Assembly: GCF_007655135.1 (NCBI RefSeq)
Contig: NC_045129.1
Coordinates: 558,001-622,000, forward strand
Length of the DNA stretch: 64,000 nt
Direction of reading: 5' to 3'
Source of the DNA: Punica granatum
Lineage: Eukaryota; Streptophyta; Magnoliopsida; Myrtales; Lythraceae
Below the pieces are notes generated by a model. The model was not told where the DNA came from. It ran no database searches and saw only the letters and a program-made list of their open reading frames with translations. The position numbers and the translations under genes are program-made. Shown here piece by piece: positions 46,941-58,835 of the stretch; positions within the stretch are counted from its first letter, which is position 1, and each line of letters starts with the position of its first letter.

Positions 46941-48043
46941 AACAAGGCGGATATCATTTTAATCAAGTGACCTTGGCAATCATTTCAATCAAGTGGCCTT
47001 AGGACATAATGAAACTCTCCATGAGTGTAGTTAAGAGGAGGATTTTTCATGTACATTTGCGCTTTCCCTTATTCCATTTCCTGCTTGGAACTGCGACTGG
47101 TCTACTTCTTTCGCCTAGCTGATATTATTTAATATACACAATTTTGTTCTTCCAGTTCCATTCGAGCATTGAACCACCACAAAGTAGAATTTAGACAGTA
47201 CCTAATTCCCTCAATTTCGGGATCTCGAAATACCGCAGGGGTATGTTCACTGAATTGTGAAGTAATGCACCCTCATTATCAAGAAAGGAAAGATATATGT
47301 AAAGCTCACAAGGTGCAATATCCATGTTACATTGGAAAGTTCATATTGCTGAATGGGAATTCTCTCTAGGCTACCCCTCCCATTCTTTTTGGCAGCTTCT
47401 ATGAGATGAGTAACATTGATGCATTCCGCAATTTAAGGAAATGAAAATAAGAAAACTAAATATATGCAGAAGTGGAACAACCACTACCTACTCATATACA
47501 GACCACGATGTGTTCTGCTCTCTAATACCTTAAAGGTAGATTTCCACTTTTGCTTTCCCATTTTCAGCTTCAGAACCTCGAAGAATCACCTTGTTTATAT
47601 GTTTTTAAGTATCAAAGATGCCTTTCATACACAGACCCCAACACCTGCAAGTCAATGTACGATTGAGCTCGATGAGCTAACAACAGTAGTCGGTAGCAAC
47701 ATAGTAATATTCAAGAATGTATCATCAAGTGATCACACGAGGCTTCTCTAGAAAAATGCAGAGATTTAGATGAGTCACTAAGATTTTCTGCATCTACCCT
47801 AAGAGAAATACTAGAACTCAAGACCGACCAAATACTCGGGGGGTGAAAAAGAGACATTTCTTTGTTCATAATGCCTATCTCATTACAAAGAGCAAGAACA
47901 CATTAGTGTTACCCATGATATGATCACACAAATTTTGCCACCAAAAGGTTGAAGGAACAACCAAATTTACAGCTTTCGTATTGTATGGAGATGTATATAG
48001 TTATACCTTTAACCTGAATCCCGAAGCTTAAGAACCATTTGTT
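46941..48043. other. Spacer downstream of the syntaxin-like gene, no gene supported
   Basis: A short duplication of caatcaagtggcctt lies at about 46971-47003. The rest is moderately AT-rich with short ORFs (47169-47369, 47464-47751) that show no recognisable domain; part may be a long 3' UTR of the minus-strand gene. Confidence 0.4.
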
Positions 48044-50616
48044 TCATGTTGAGTAGAACACAAATGGTACTGCAAAGAAAGAAAGACACACTTGTCAGAT
48101 AATTTCCACATAAACAAAAAACTATCTGATGAAGTACCGTGGCATATGACTACTCTATTTTAACACAACGATCTTCGTTTCCTTTTCATCAAGTGGCCTT
48201 ACATGTGCCGGGGGGGGGGGAGGAATTTGACCCACGACCTCATGAACTGCCTACAAAGCATAGGCATGCACTTTTTACTCTCACTAACCCTTGGGGGTTT
48301 GAGACTACAGATGTTACATCTCCACAATGCTTTCAAAGATGAGTGCCCAAACAGCTATCATCTCTGAATATCGATCAACGTGCACCCACTAAAGAAGTAT
48401 GTAACATGCAAACAGTAGGGTGAATAACTTCTTCATAAGTGAGAGTATGACAATAAATAGCAGAGGAACTTACCAATCAAAAATATTGTTAGCATCAGAA
48501 TAAGCATAAGTCGCATAGAACGGCCAAACTGTATGTGTCGAGGACTCTGTGATTGCCTTTGAAGCATCTGACCATGTCCAAACAACTGCATATCGTTGAA
48601 ATTGTTAGAAAACTACAGCGATATTAAATATATGACATATTTCTAGGTCGATGAAAAGAAATGGTCGCACTGCCATCACATATTTCTAGTACTTCTTTCC
48701 TGTTGCACTCATTCTATGATTTAGGAGTTTAATTCAGTGAAGCCATAAATCAATACAAACCTGATTGAACAGAGCAGCCACTGACTTGGCTGAAGATCGT
48801 TCCCCACCCCTTTGTCTCCAAAAGAGATTTCTTGACCCCTTATCCTTCGGTTTGACCTCAATACTGGGGATTAATCGGCGGCTTTCTTCATCTTCATCTG
48901 CAATAGCAATCTTCCAATCGGCGATGTTTGGTGAGCTCCATGTTCTCCTGGTACCAGTGCAAGTTATCTCATCCCTTGTTCCTGGAATTTCTTTTGCTTC
49001 CATTCCTCTTACAAAGTTATTATCATCATTATAAGACTTGCCATCTTTTAGACCTCCATCCCATATGCCTCTACCACAAGCAACATTTGTTGTCGGATCT
49101 TGTTTTTTACAACAATCATCCGTTGGAGTTTGCAATAACTGGGAAGACCCAGCAAGAAATAAGGCTAAATCATCTCGTTCTTCTTCATCTAGATTTACCC
49201 ACTGAAGGGGCTGCTTTTCTCCCTCGCATAGTGATTCTTGTAATTCACCTTCAACACGAGAAATTTGGCTTCTGATGGCAGCAATGAACTGTCCATGCCT
49301 ATTTGTTGTGTTTTTGTCATCATATATTCCATAGCTCAGCCTGACAGCCTTCTCGAATTCTTCCAACTGACATCAACATTCAGAGTGCAGAAATACATCA
49401 GCATTAACAAGCACAAATTGCGTGAAGTTAAAAGAAACAAGTAAGCCTTCTCTGGGTGAGTGGGTTCCCAAAAGAACACAAAAATAATGACTACTGAAAA
49501 CAGATAATACAGATGTCAATGAAGAAAATATCACGCGTGAAGAGGGAAAGATTGAGCACATAATAGACCTGTTATATGAAAAGGGGACCGTTCGATTATA
49601 TCTTTCTCTACCAACATGCACAAGTAAATATGATAATAATATCACGGTAAATACTAATGACAATGTTTGAACAGAGAAGGTGCAGAGAGAAGGATTCAAA
49701 AGCATCATACCTGCCATTTGGCTGTACCCAGTGCAGTTTGCAGGTCTCTGGAGAGCTCGCTCAAGTCATCTGCAGCCAGTGATTCTTTCCTAACTCTATC
49801 CCAAGCCCGGTACGTTGATTCCATTCTGGAAGAAAGACCAACAAACTTGAATAAGAAGCTTTAGTTATGATTTAGCAACTGTGAGTTAACAAGCTGCCAC
49901 CTCAACAACATATAGTTCAATATTAGACTCATTTATGACACATCTTCACATGAGCAATATCCGATGTTTCGCTATGTTTCCCTGGAAAAATGAATCATTA
50001 ACGACCCAACTAAGATATATACAACCCAATACAAACAAATGAAAACACGTAATTCTAATTTAGGACTTCTGAAATCCAACTAGACGAAACTAAACTCATG
50101 ATAGAAACTGGAGAAACAGGCAATATTAGAGAAAATAAACCAGTCCTATATTAGCTAAGTATTAAAATCCGCACCGAGGAACATCAGATTTAAGGAAAGA
50201 AACATATTACTATTAATATTTTATATGGTAGGAAAAAATGGAAAATTTTATTCACAAAAAATTAAAAATTGACAAAGAGAAGATCAATATCCGCAGCAAA
50301 GGCAAAGCCCTGAAAGTGAAATTTTTTCCTCAAAACGGAACATTTTAATGAGATATCAGCTCAATGAAAGCGAATTTCCTTTATCTATCCAGACAACCAA
50401 AATACCTTCGAGCGACTAATATTGACTATACGCCAGCCAGCTCCAGCTCGCATGAGTATCTCGATGATCAACCTAAATGATACGAGATTACCAAAAAGCA
50501 AAAAAAAAAGATGAAATGGGGAACGGGACGTACAAATCAGCAGATTCCTGGACCTCCTCAGCTGCGGAGAAGAAGGTATCCTTCTGCCACATGGTGAAGC
50601 TGTTAGCCACCATCAT
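48044..50616 (-). CDS. Syntaxin-6 N-domain / t-SNARE family protein, tail-anchored
   Basis: Five exons on the minus strand: 50616-50534, 49825-49711, 49366-48761, 48585-48474, 48069-48044. All introns are GT-AG; 942 nt, 313 aa. It starts MMVANSFTMWQKDTFFSAAE and continues EEVQESADLMESTYRAWDR and LSELSRDLQTALGTAKWQLE, the helical Syntaxin-6 N-terminal domain. Then come VRLSYG and NRHGQFIAAIRSQISRVEGE. The large third exon is mostly polar and probably disordered. The C-terminus RLMLILMLTIFLIVPFVFYS is one membrane segment ending the protein. I see no clear Qc-SNARE heptad region, so it may be a SNARE-related membrane protein rather than a fusogenic SNARE. Arabidopsis At2g18860 and At4g30240 are the likely relatives (from memory). 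At2g18860 lies beside a SET-domain gene, as here. Confidence 0.9.
48206..48320. repeat. SINE-like fragment with poly-G run, in the last intron
   Basis: A run of 11 G (48210-48220) is followed by aggaatttgacccacgacc, tcatg and tttgagactacag. It resembles a tRNA-derived repeat piece, but no ends were found. Confidence 0.3.
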
Positions 50617-53173
50617 CTTCGCCCGCCGCCGCAAAAAGAAAACCCCTCCTCCCCGGAACAGAAAATCAGACGCAAACCGACCGGAATTCAGCCGGGACAG
50701 AGAAGGAAGGGGACCGGTTGAGCTTCAGCTATCGGTTTCCTTGCCCTTCCCTTCTCTTCTTCGCAAAGGGCACGCGAAGAAGGAAGAGAGAGAAAGCAAA
50801 CCAGAAGAGAGGATGGAGACGGAGACGTCCAAATGATATTCTCTCTCTTCTCTGAGCTATTTTTTCTTTTTTGGCCGTAAAATTTTCTGATTATTTTTCA
50901 GAAATGGAAGACAGACACGTCAGCATTTTTCTATATAAAGAAAAAAAAACTTACCAACATTTTCCACATCGACCGAAGAAAAATGAAAAAAATTGGATCA
51001 ACTAAATTTATAATTCATAAAGGAAAGACATAATGGGTTCGTTCGAATTCGAGAGTTGCCAGATTCAATCATTATCAATAAACTTATATGCCTTTATAAT
51101 TTCGTTTTATTTCATATTATTTTATTAGGCGCATAAGTATCTCTTCATAAAAAAAAATTAATAACTCTTAAATGAATTGTATTATATTATATATGGCATG
51201 CCTAGTCTAGTGTCCAGTTCATCCTCGAAGATTCTCTTGCCGTTATTCCTGAGCCTTGATTGATGTTTGAAGGCAAATTTTTTTCTTTTTTTTTTTTTAA
51301 TTTTATAATTTCACCTCTTTTATGTAATGCAGCTAAGGAATATTGTTGGTGCCGAAGTTCGCAAACAAAATTATCATATCATACTTCCTAAAGAAAAATG
51401 GGGGCATTGTATATCATTTTGAAGAGAGTGAAATAATTTATCGACCATGAAAAAAAGTCGGGCCAGATCAACATTGGACTCACAGTTTAATTGGAATCAT
51501 GCCCAAATGAATGTATTATTTCTATCAGGAGTATGTAAGAGAATGTAGTGGCGTGTATGAGTATTAGATATACCCATAATTGGTTAGACCCTATCCATTT
51601 AAATAGGATTTGAGTATAATTTATTTTAAAATGAGTAGGTTTCGGTTCTCAAGATCAAGAATCGAAAAATTCTGATTTCGGTTCCTATATACTGGGTACC
51701 TAGAAGCAAAACTGAAATCGAAAAGTAAAATCGGCTATATTAATTGTGTATAATAATACATGTTACTGCTTTCCCCAATCTAATTATTTTCTCTTCTCTC
51801 TCCTCCATCCTTCATCTTTGTTGTCTCTCTCAGCTTCTTCTTCTTCGTCTTCTTCACGGGAATTTTTTGTTTTTTGCTTCGTCTTCTTCACTGTTAATTT
51901 CTCGCCATTACATTCTTTAGAATTTTGATTTATACAGAAGAAGTTTACATTTTTGTTTTTCAATAAAAAGAAGATGAAGTATGTTTTGCTACATACATAC
52001 ATATATATATATATATGGCGTCCGCGGGAGGAGGAGGAGGAGGAGACGGTGGGCTGCCCCAATTAGCTACAGCCAGTGCATCTTTGTCATTGGCCGTCCA
52101 ATCTGTGGGCCCCAATCCACCCAGGAAAAAGAAGTATTAGTCAATTTTATTTTATTTTTTTGTTGAGGTTTCAATTTAGTTAATAAATAATTGATCAAGT
52201 GTTGACGATGCGTTGAATTGTATTTCGAGGTATTATTATTAACTCATGGCAAAAGAAAGGGACTTATTATCTTGATTTGCTTTATTATTTTTCAAATAAA
52301 TTCAATTGATTATATATAATAAAAATTAGCATACGTTTTTTTTTTCCTTTTATTGATGGTAGAAGATATGAAGCTTAATATACAAGTATTTCTGAGAACA
52401 ATTTAAGAATTTATCAGTGAAATCACTAAAAAAAAGTGTGGAATTTAATAATTATTAATCAAAGAGCTAAATAATATGGAATACACGTAACATCTTCCTA
52501 GTCACAACATCGCATAACCACCTCTTTTAACTACCATTGCCTAGTATCGGTAATAACTTTTTCCATTTTTTTTTTACCGAAATTATTGCCAACAAAAAGA
52601 AAAAAGTTCTCCAATAATTCTTTTTAAAAAAAATTCTGAGAGATCATTTACTTGAAAGAAAATTAAAAGAAAAAAAAAATTGTATGTATATGATCATGAT
52701 TGGCAGGTGAGAAGGTGGTCTGTCTAGCCTGGAATAATGGAAACCAGCATGTTTTTTTCTCCTTCATATTGAACGACGTACTAATAATGATATAGCTGAA
52801 TTAATTACAAATTAGTGCTTAAAGGGTCGAAACTAATCTGCTACTTATTCTCATCTGCTTCCCCTTCCTGGCCGACGATGTCAGCCTCCACTCCACCAAC
52901 AATGATCAACATTTTACTCAATTTTAATTGGATTTTAAAAAGCCAAAAATAAAATAAAACAAGTGGATATAGAATTGATATGCCATGGTGCTTGGACATT
53001 AGACTATCACGTCCACGGCATCCACGCCTTCCTTTCAGGACCATTTTTTATTTTTTATTTTTATTCTTTCCCTTTCTTCTCCTTTTCTTTTGCTCTAGTT
53101 TGCAAAGGAATCCGCTCAACTTGCTGCAATATTTCCATACAATCGGTTATTTTTTCCGAATGTTACTCTTAGC
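50617..53173. other. Syntaxin-gene promoter region and spacer
   Basis: 50617-50860 is the GC-richer leader of the minus-strand gene. A SINE-like piece may lie at about 51035-51150 (tcgagagttgccagattcaa). CT/TTC-rich DNA lies at 51785-51890, (AT)n at 52002-52014 and GGA repeats at 52027-52044. 52200-53170 is AT-rich. I see no coding region. Confidence 0.45.
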
Positions 53174-53320
53174 AACTCCTATGTTCAAAAATAAAGGTTC
53201 CAGGTTCGATTTTCGTCAGTGAAACTACCCGTGCCCCTTTATTTAGATTTCATTTTCATTTCCTTATACTAAACCATGAGCCTCCTATTGTAACCGAAAA
53301 AAAAAACTCCTATGTTCAAA
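53174..53320 (+). mobile_element. 5'-truncated SINE with perfect 16-bp target duplication
   Basis: Body 53190-53304: begins at the B-box part (aaaggttccaggttcgattt), continues gtcagtgaaactacccgtgc, and ends catgagcctcctattgtaac plus an A-tail. It is flanked by aactcctatgttcaaa at 53174-53189 and 53305-53320. The same family as 19650-19800. It sits in the 3' flank of the SET gene. Confidence 0.9.
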
Positions 53321-53881
53321 GCAAGATGTTTTCTTATTAGCCCTCGCAAATTACAAAAGTCTGAAAGAAGGGGTAGTTCGGAGTTGGAGCAAGCTTCTAT
53401 GCACAATTCGATTCTACTTCTATGCTTGAACAGTTCGACTTTGAGATTCCCCAAAACCATCCCATGACCGGAAGACCAGCATCATCGACTTGGCCAGATC
53501 AGAGCATTTCGGGGAGAGTCCAACGCAGCGTGCAGCTGCCCCCTGACAGCATCCAAACATGAGCAACAAACTGGGCGTTGTTGGAAGGGAACAGAGACGT
53601 CACTCTCCCAGCACCAACCGCTACTCCCAGATGTCGACGAGTGATTTGTTCTTTATGGACTAATAGTGCTTTGTTGGTGAAGACACCAAACTCGTCCAAT
53701 CTAATCCCCACAACGATCAGTGATTTAATTCCATAACACGCTTCAATTAAAATGACAGACCCAAAAAAACGCTTCTCAAGAAACTGGTAACCGCTGTGTA
53801 CTAGGTTATTGACATTGGCGTAACAGCACAAGCTCTCCACATTGGAAAAATCCTAGACCCACAAGTCTGTTCTTGACTATG
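53321..53881 (-). other. 3' flank / probable 3' UTR of the SET gene
   Basis: A less AT-rich stretch directly after the SET stop codon. It contains a minus-strand ORF (53499-53840) with no recognisable domain. The 3' UTR extent is not determined. Confidence 0.4.
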
Positions 53882-56800
53882 TTACACTGTCTCAAGAAGG
53901 AAACTGGTGGCAGTTTCACTCTTTGAGGTGAGGTCTCCAGAGGCAAACCTACATAGTTCATCCTCCAACATCTTCAGACCGGAGCTGCATGAGCTCAGTA
54001 TCGACGAGATGATTCTCCTTTGGAGATCTTTGTACTTCAACACTAGATTCACATCCCAGTCAACATTATCTCTGCAAAGAAAATCATATGTAAAATAAGT
54101 AATAGTTTTTAAAAGGACAATCAATCCCGGAGTTGGAGAAGGAATACGGTAAGGGTTGCTGGAGGATTCTTTACCCAGCATCAGAATCTGAGTCACCAAG
54201 ATTTTCCATCATGCCGCTGAAAGTAGCATAAAGGTCCTCGAGAACCTGAACTTCAATCTTCAATTTATCCTGCAGCTAATTCACATAAAAAAGATGAACA
54301 TTATAACATGAAGAATTTCTAGTGGTTCTGAGATTTATGGTGTAAGTCACGAGGATAAAAGCTGCACCCTTTTGTTCGATATGACTACAGGCACAAAAAA
54401 CACATCACGAGTCCCTGTTTCAACCACTCCATACAGTCTGATCTCATGAAATGGGGTCCACAGAACTTTGATCAAATCCTCGTACCCAATAGCCAACTTG
54501 CATCTTCATTGGCTTGCATAGCTTCATAGTTGGCAATGTTCATGTTTCAATTCGAAACACAACCATAATTAAGCAAAAAAGGACAAGAAACTTACAGGGG
54601 AATTGATATCTGAGGAAGAATCCTGAGCTTTTCGCAAATAATCTAGTAATGGAGATGGCAACCCATAATGGAAAACGTTGTGGTCATTTGAGAACCATGT
54701 ACCCCGCACCATATGAGTGGTTTGGTTGCAACATTCTGCTCCATCATCACCACCATCAGAGCCACAATCAATATCTGCAGTAGAGGAAGAAGCAGTAGAT
54801 CATACCAATGTAAGATCTCAGCATTAATAAGAAGTTATAGTCTCTGTTTGGATAAGGAGACCTTGGAAACATCTTCCAGTTTTCATTTCTTTTGTAGGCA
54901 AATCCTAATACATTCCGTCTTTTGTTGTTCAAGGGGGAAAAAAAAAGAAGGAAAATCAGAAACTTTTTGGTATGATTGATGTACATCTTATATGCAGCAA
55001 TGGATTATAAAAGAAATTACCAAGAGAAATGACATCGTATGGGTTATCCCCTTGGGGTAAAAAACCATAGAAAGTGATTAGATGCGAGTTTGAGAAGTTT
55101 CCATAACTAAGGTAGCACTGTTCTCCTGCTCGACACGGTCTAGACATGGGAAACTTCAACGTGTTCGTCACTGGGTCTATTTTGCCATATCGGGTTATGT
55201 GTGGATACAGCTGCAAAAGGACCAAAAAAGAAAAAAAGGACAAGTTAGACTAAGAAAATATCTAAAAGAAAAGCTAATTCTTAACTCAGAAAGTGAGAAC
55301 TTGCATGCGTGATGCACCCGAGGGTAGATGCTATAGTCTTTGGAGAATTCATAGACAGTTAAACAAGGAATAAAAAACCAACTAGAAACTGATATGACAG
55401 CTGACTCGGAGGCTTACTTACCGAATGGTTCAGAAATCCCGCAATGGGAATCAAGCAAGTCCTGAGTTTCCCATCTGCAAACTGGACTTTCATGCTGTTG
55501 GAGTACCAGAGCTCACATGCCCATAGATAGTGGTCCCACGTGTAGAGATCAGGGGGGAATTTATCGAGATGAGCATTGCATAGTGCTGGAAAGAGCTCCT
55601 CGTACTGAGTCCTCAAATGCTGAATTAGATTTAGAGATGTGATCAGATTGTTTCTAACACAACCACCATATATAGAATTATTCTATTGGCCAAGTTATAA
55701 CTTGGTTTTCTTTCCGCTGTAAACTAGGAATACTGTTGCCCATAAGGAAGAGAACAAATAAAAAGTTGGATGGTAGATCTTTCCAGGGTCCCTGGCACCA
55801 CAATCCATTGCTTATCGAAGACTAAGAAGTAGGGCATACCTCTTTTGCTTGCATTAGCTCTTCGAACAATGGAGTTCCGTCCAAAGCCATGATTGCATTA
55901 ACTCCAAAACTCAAACCTGAAGGACAAAGCATATTAACTGAGAAAATAACGACATAAGGGAGTTATTAATTTTCAAATACTCCATTAAGCATCAAGTAGT
56001 TCACAAGGTACCTTAAAGAGTATATTGAGAAAACAAAAGACAACGCACCAATTCAAGAAAATCTCAACAAAAATAAGAAAAGTACTGAGAAAAAAAAATA
56101 GCTGGCACCAAAATGCATACCGGTATTAAATTCTTTGGGTAGTGTCTCAAAGTACATCTTAAATTTCGAAGAAGGATTATATCTCTCCTTCATGCTCCAA
56201 AGTAATAGCATTGTCTCAACAGAAATGCCATCAATTTTCTGCAATACTGGGTGCTGCATCAAACGGGAAACTATTGAACAAGACCAATAAATCTGCCTTC
56301 CCATCATTTACATCTAAATTATAGTGCCTCAAAGTTCCAAAAAAAAAAAATTGTGAAGAGGCTTACAACTGAGCAAAACTTGGTGGAAATTTCAGCTATA
56401 GGTATGTTATAATATCATGGAGTCCATGAAGAAAGTTCACCAAACTTGCATAGAGGAACAACATAAATGGGTGACTTGGTTGTAGATAATTCAGAAATAA
56501 AAGAATATGACAGAACTAAGACGAAGCCATATACCAAGTCAGATTCAAGCATGGTCTCCTCACAAATGATAGCATGCACTGGAATCTCCAAGGCAATGTC
56601 TCCAACTTTTAGATCTTCCTTGGCAGTAGCCCCTCTACCAAATCCTTCAATATCTAGATTGGAAAAAGAACAAAATAAAAAAGTGAACACAAATTGCAGC
56701 ACAAAGGCCTTATTTTCATTGAAAAGCCAAATGGTGGCAATTGGCGCCTAGAATTGAGAAGCCCCTCGTTTCAATCCTCTCACCCTTCCCATGCTTACCT

Positions 56801-58097
56801 TAAAAACGAAATTAATCTTCTTCAAAGACAAACTTTCATGCCACTGATGAAAAAAAAAAAAAAACATAGCTGCAAATTACAAGATGAAGAAAAAGGCTAT
56901 ATCAGAGTCTCTTTTCTGCATCGGAAAATCACTGAACGGAAGTTCAGAAATAGCATATTGCAATAGCCATACGGATTGAGTCTTTGTCTAGAATCCTCAG
57001 AAAGTGAAGGAAGCTAAATGAAAGGGATGTGACAGTTGAGACAATCACCACCCCAAATTTCACAGGAGACACTTACGAGCAATCTGCAACCTCGACTGGA
57101 CACCGATTCTTTCACCCCATTGCAATAAATAGCTTTCTTCATCACATTTGTGGGATTTCATGGTGGTATCATCCATCCCATTCCTATACCCAAACTCTGA
57201 TAGCAAATTGACAATTGCATCTCTTAAGCCACGCAGCACATGCCCGTGCAAGCAGTTGGAATTGGTGAGTGAGCTGTCAATGAGAGAAATCATTGAATTA
57301 AGAGCCTCCATTTCATTCTTGGGGGAGTAACACCCCTCCGTTGAATCTTCAAAAAAATAAAGATCGGCCTGGAAAAAAAAGATAAAGTAATTCTTTTGCT
57401 TCAAAGAGATTCCTACAATCATAACAAAACTTATAACAAGACAATAATACACGAATTGCAGGTTACCTCGTCCAAGTGAATTATTCTTGATATCTGCAAC
57501 ATTGCTTTCACAGTAGTGTTTATCCATTCAGAAGATGGAGAACTTTGAAGTGGAACTCGCAGTTCAACAGAAGCGCTGCTGCCTTCCAATATTTTCTATG
57601 AGAATGGTGAATTCTCCAGTTAACCAAGTCAATTGTAGATTGCATAGAAGGAGCAAGGTAGCGTATAGAAAGAACTGAACAAACTAATCAATAACCGAGC
57701 AATAGAACATATACAGTGACATACCTGTATCGTATGAAAACTATGGAAAAGGAAAGAAAATTTCCGTTTATTTCTACTTATGAGCTACAAAGCAGGCCCA
57801 TGTTCTGTTCCTCAGATAATGCACAACTATCGGACAACTTTGCTGCTCCTATAAATATATATGACCTACTGATGGAATGCATATATGAAAATCTAATTCC
57901 TTCTAGCAATTATTTCACAAAGAAACCCCAAAAGCCAAGATTATAACCTCCGCGTAGGACAGTAAAGAGGCAGAGTAACATCTCCTTATCTCCTTGATTC
58001 TCACCTTCTTTTTACCATACAGGGGATCACTCTCGGAAAGCTTTAGAACTATTGCCTGAACCTCGCTGGGACCGGAGATATTATCAGAGGGGCACAT
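53882..58097 (-). CDS. SET-domain protein methyltransferase (rubisco LSMT / SETD3-SETD6-like)
   Basis: Eleven coding exons on the minus strand: 58097-58005, 57595-57467, 57368-57077, 56653-56535, 56253-56121, 55916-55840, 55619-55422, 55210-55021, 54774-54596, 54275-54175, 54071-53882. All junctions are GT-AG; 1701 nt, 566 aa. Residues 1-170 form an N-terminal extension (MCPSDNISGPSEVQAIV; AVNSL-type helices in exon 4). The SET domain starts about 172 (HIEGFGRGATAKEDLKVGD), has the long insert of this subfamily (KIDGISVETMLLLWSMKERY, LSFGVNAIMALDGTP, YTWDHYLWACELWYSNSM), and closes with PIAGFLNHS (about 339-347) and GEQCYLSYGNFSNSHLITFY (from about 376). The C-terminal part is the substrate-binding helical region. 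The family methylates Lys or His on non-histone proteins; this target is unknown. An untranslated first exon ending near 58500 (gctatg|gtatgc) could add one Met. Exon 11 could also start six bases later (ctgcag|gat). The likely relative is At2g18850 (from memory). Confidence 0.92.
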
Positions 58098-58599
58098 CTG
58101 CAAGGTAAAACAGAAATCCAATCATTTAGCTCATATGCGGCAACAGATAACTTCCGACATACATCTAATCGCCCGAAGCGAGCTATCCAATAAATACACG
58201 GTTGTAATAAAAGTTCATAATTTGATGGGGAACAACAACTTCTTTTCTGTACTGTCCAGTTTGATTTAGGCTGCATGAAAAACATAACAAGACAGGAGTT
58301 TGTTGTAAAAACTGGTATTCCAAGAAGAAGCTCCTGTCCTTAGAGGCAGAAGAGCAGAAGAGTCATGTAGAATCTAAAAACCCAGAAACCAGAAGGGAAT
58401 TAGGAGCTGATACAGTTTGAGCCAAGTGGGCAGTATTGTATTGGAGCTACAACTAACTACGAGTGAGTTACAGGAAGCTCGGAGTGAAGAAAAAGCATAC
58501 CATAGCCTCAGAGCAACTGCAGATTGAAAACTTTCTGCGAAGTGATGCAATGTCACTGTAGGTACTAGGTAGGTTCTGCTCTGCACAGTGCTTTGCGGA

Positions 58600-58835
58600 G
58601 GAGGTGGAGGTGGAGGTGGAGGAGGAGGAGGAGGAGGGAGGTGGAGGACGACGAGAGTGTGCTGTGGGTTCTGACGGGCCGCCGCTGCACTGGATGAGCC
58701 TTCTTAGGCGTGAACAGGGTCAATCCGGCCCGGTAAACTGGGCCTCACATCTTGGGCCTCAGTTAGGTCCTTTTGGCCCAAAAAACTGGGCCTCACGGAG
58801 GCCTGTAAGATAAATTGGGCTTATCAATGGAGGAG
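58600..58835 (-). promoter_or_regulatory. SET-gene promoter: repeated site II motifs and GGA tract
   Basis: Three TGGGCC motifs on the + strand (actgggcct near 58738, cttgggcct near 58752, actgggcct near 58786), one ttggcccaa (58773-58781) and attgggctt (near 58814) lie within 80 bp. These are TCP-type site II elements common in promoters of constitutively expressed plant genes. A (GGA)n tract (58600-58645, CT-rich in the gene sense) lies next to them. Confidence 0.55.

Noticed and set aside
53499..53840. Minus-strand ORF of 113 codons after the SET stop
   Set aside because: It lies in the likely 3' UTR of the SET gene and has no recognisable content.
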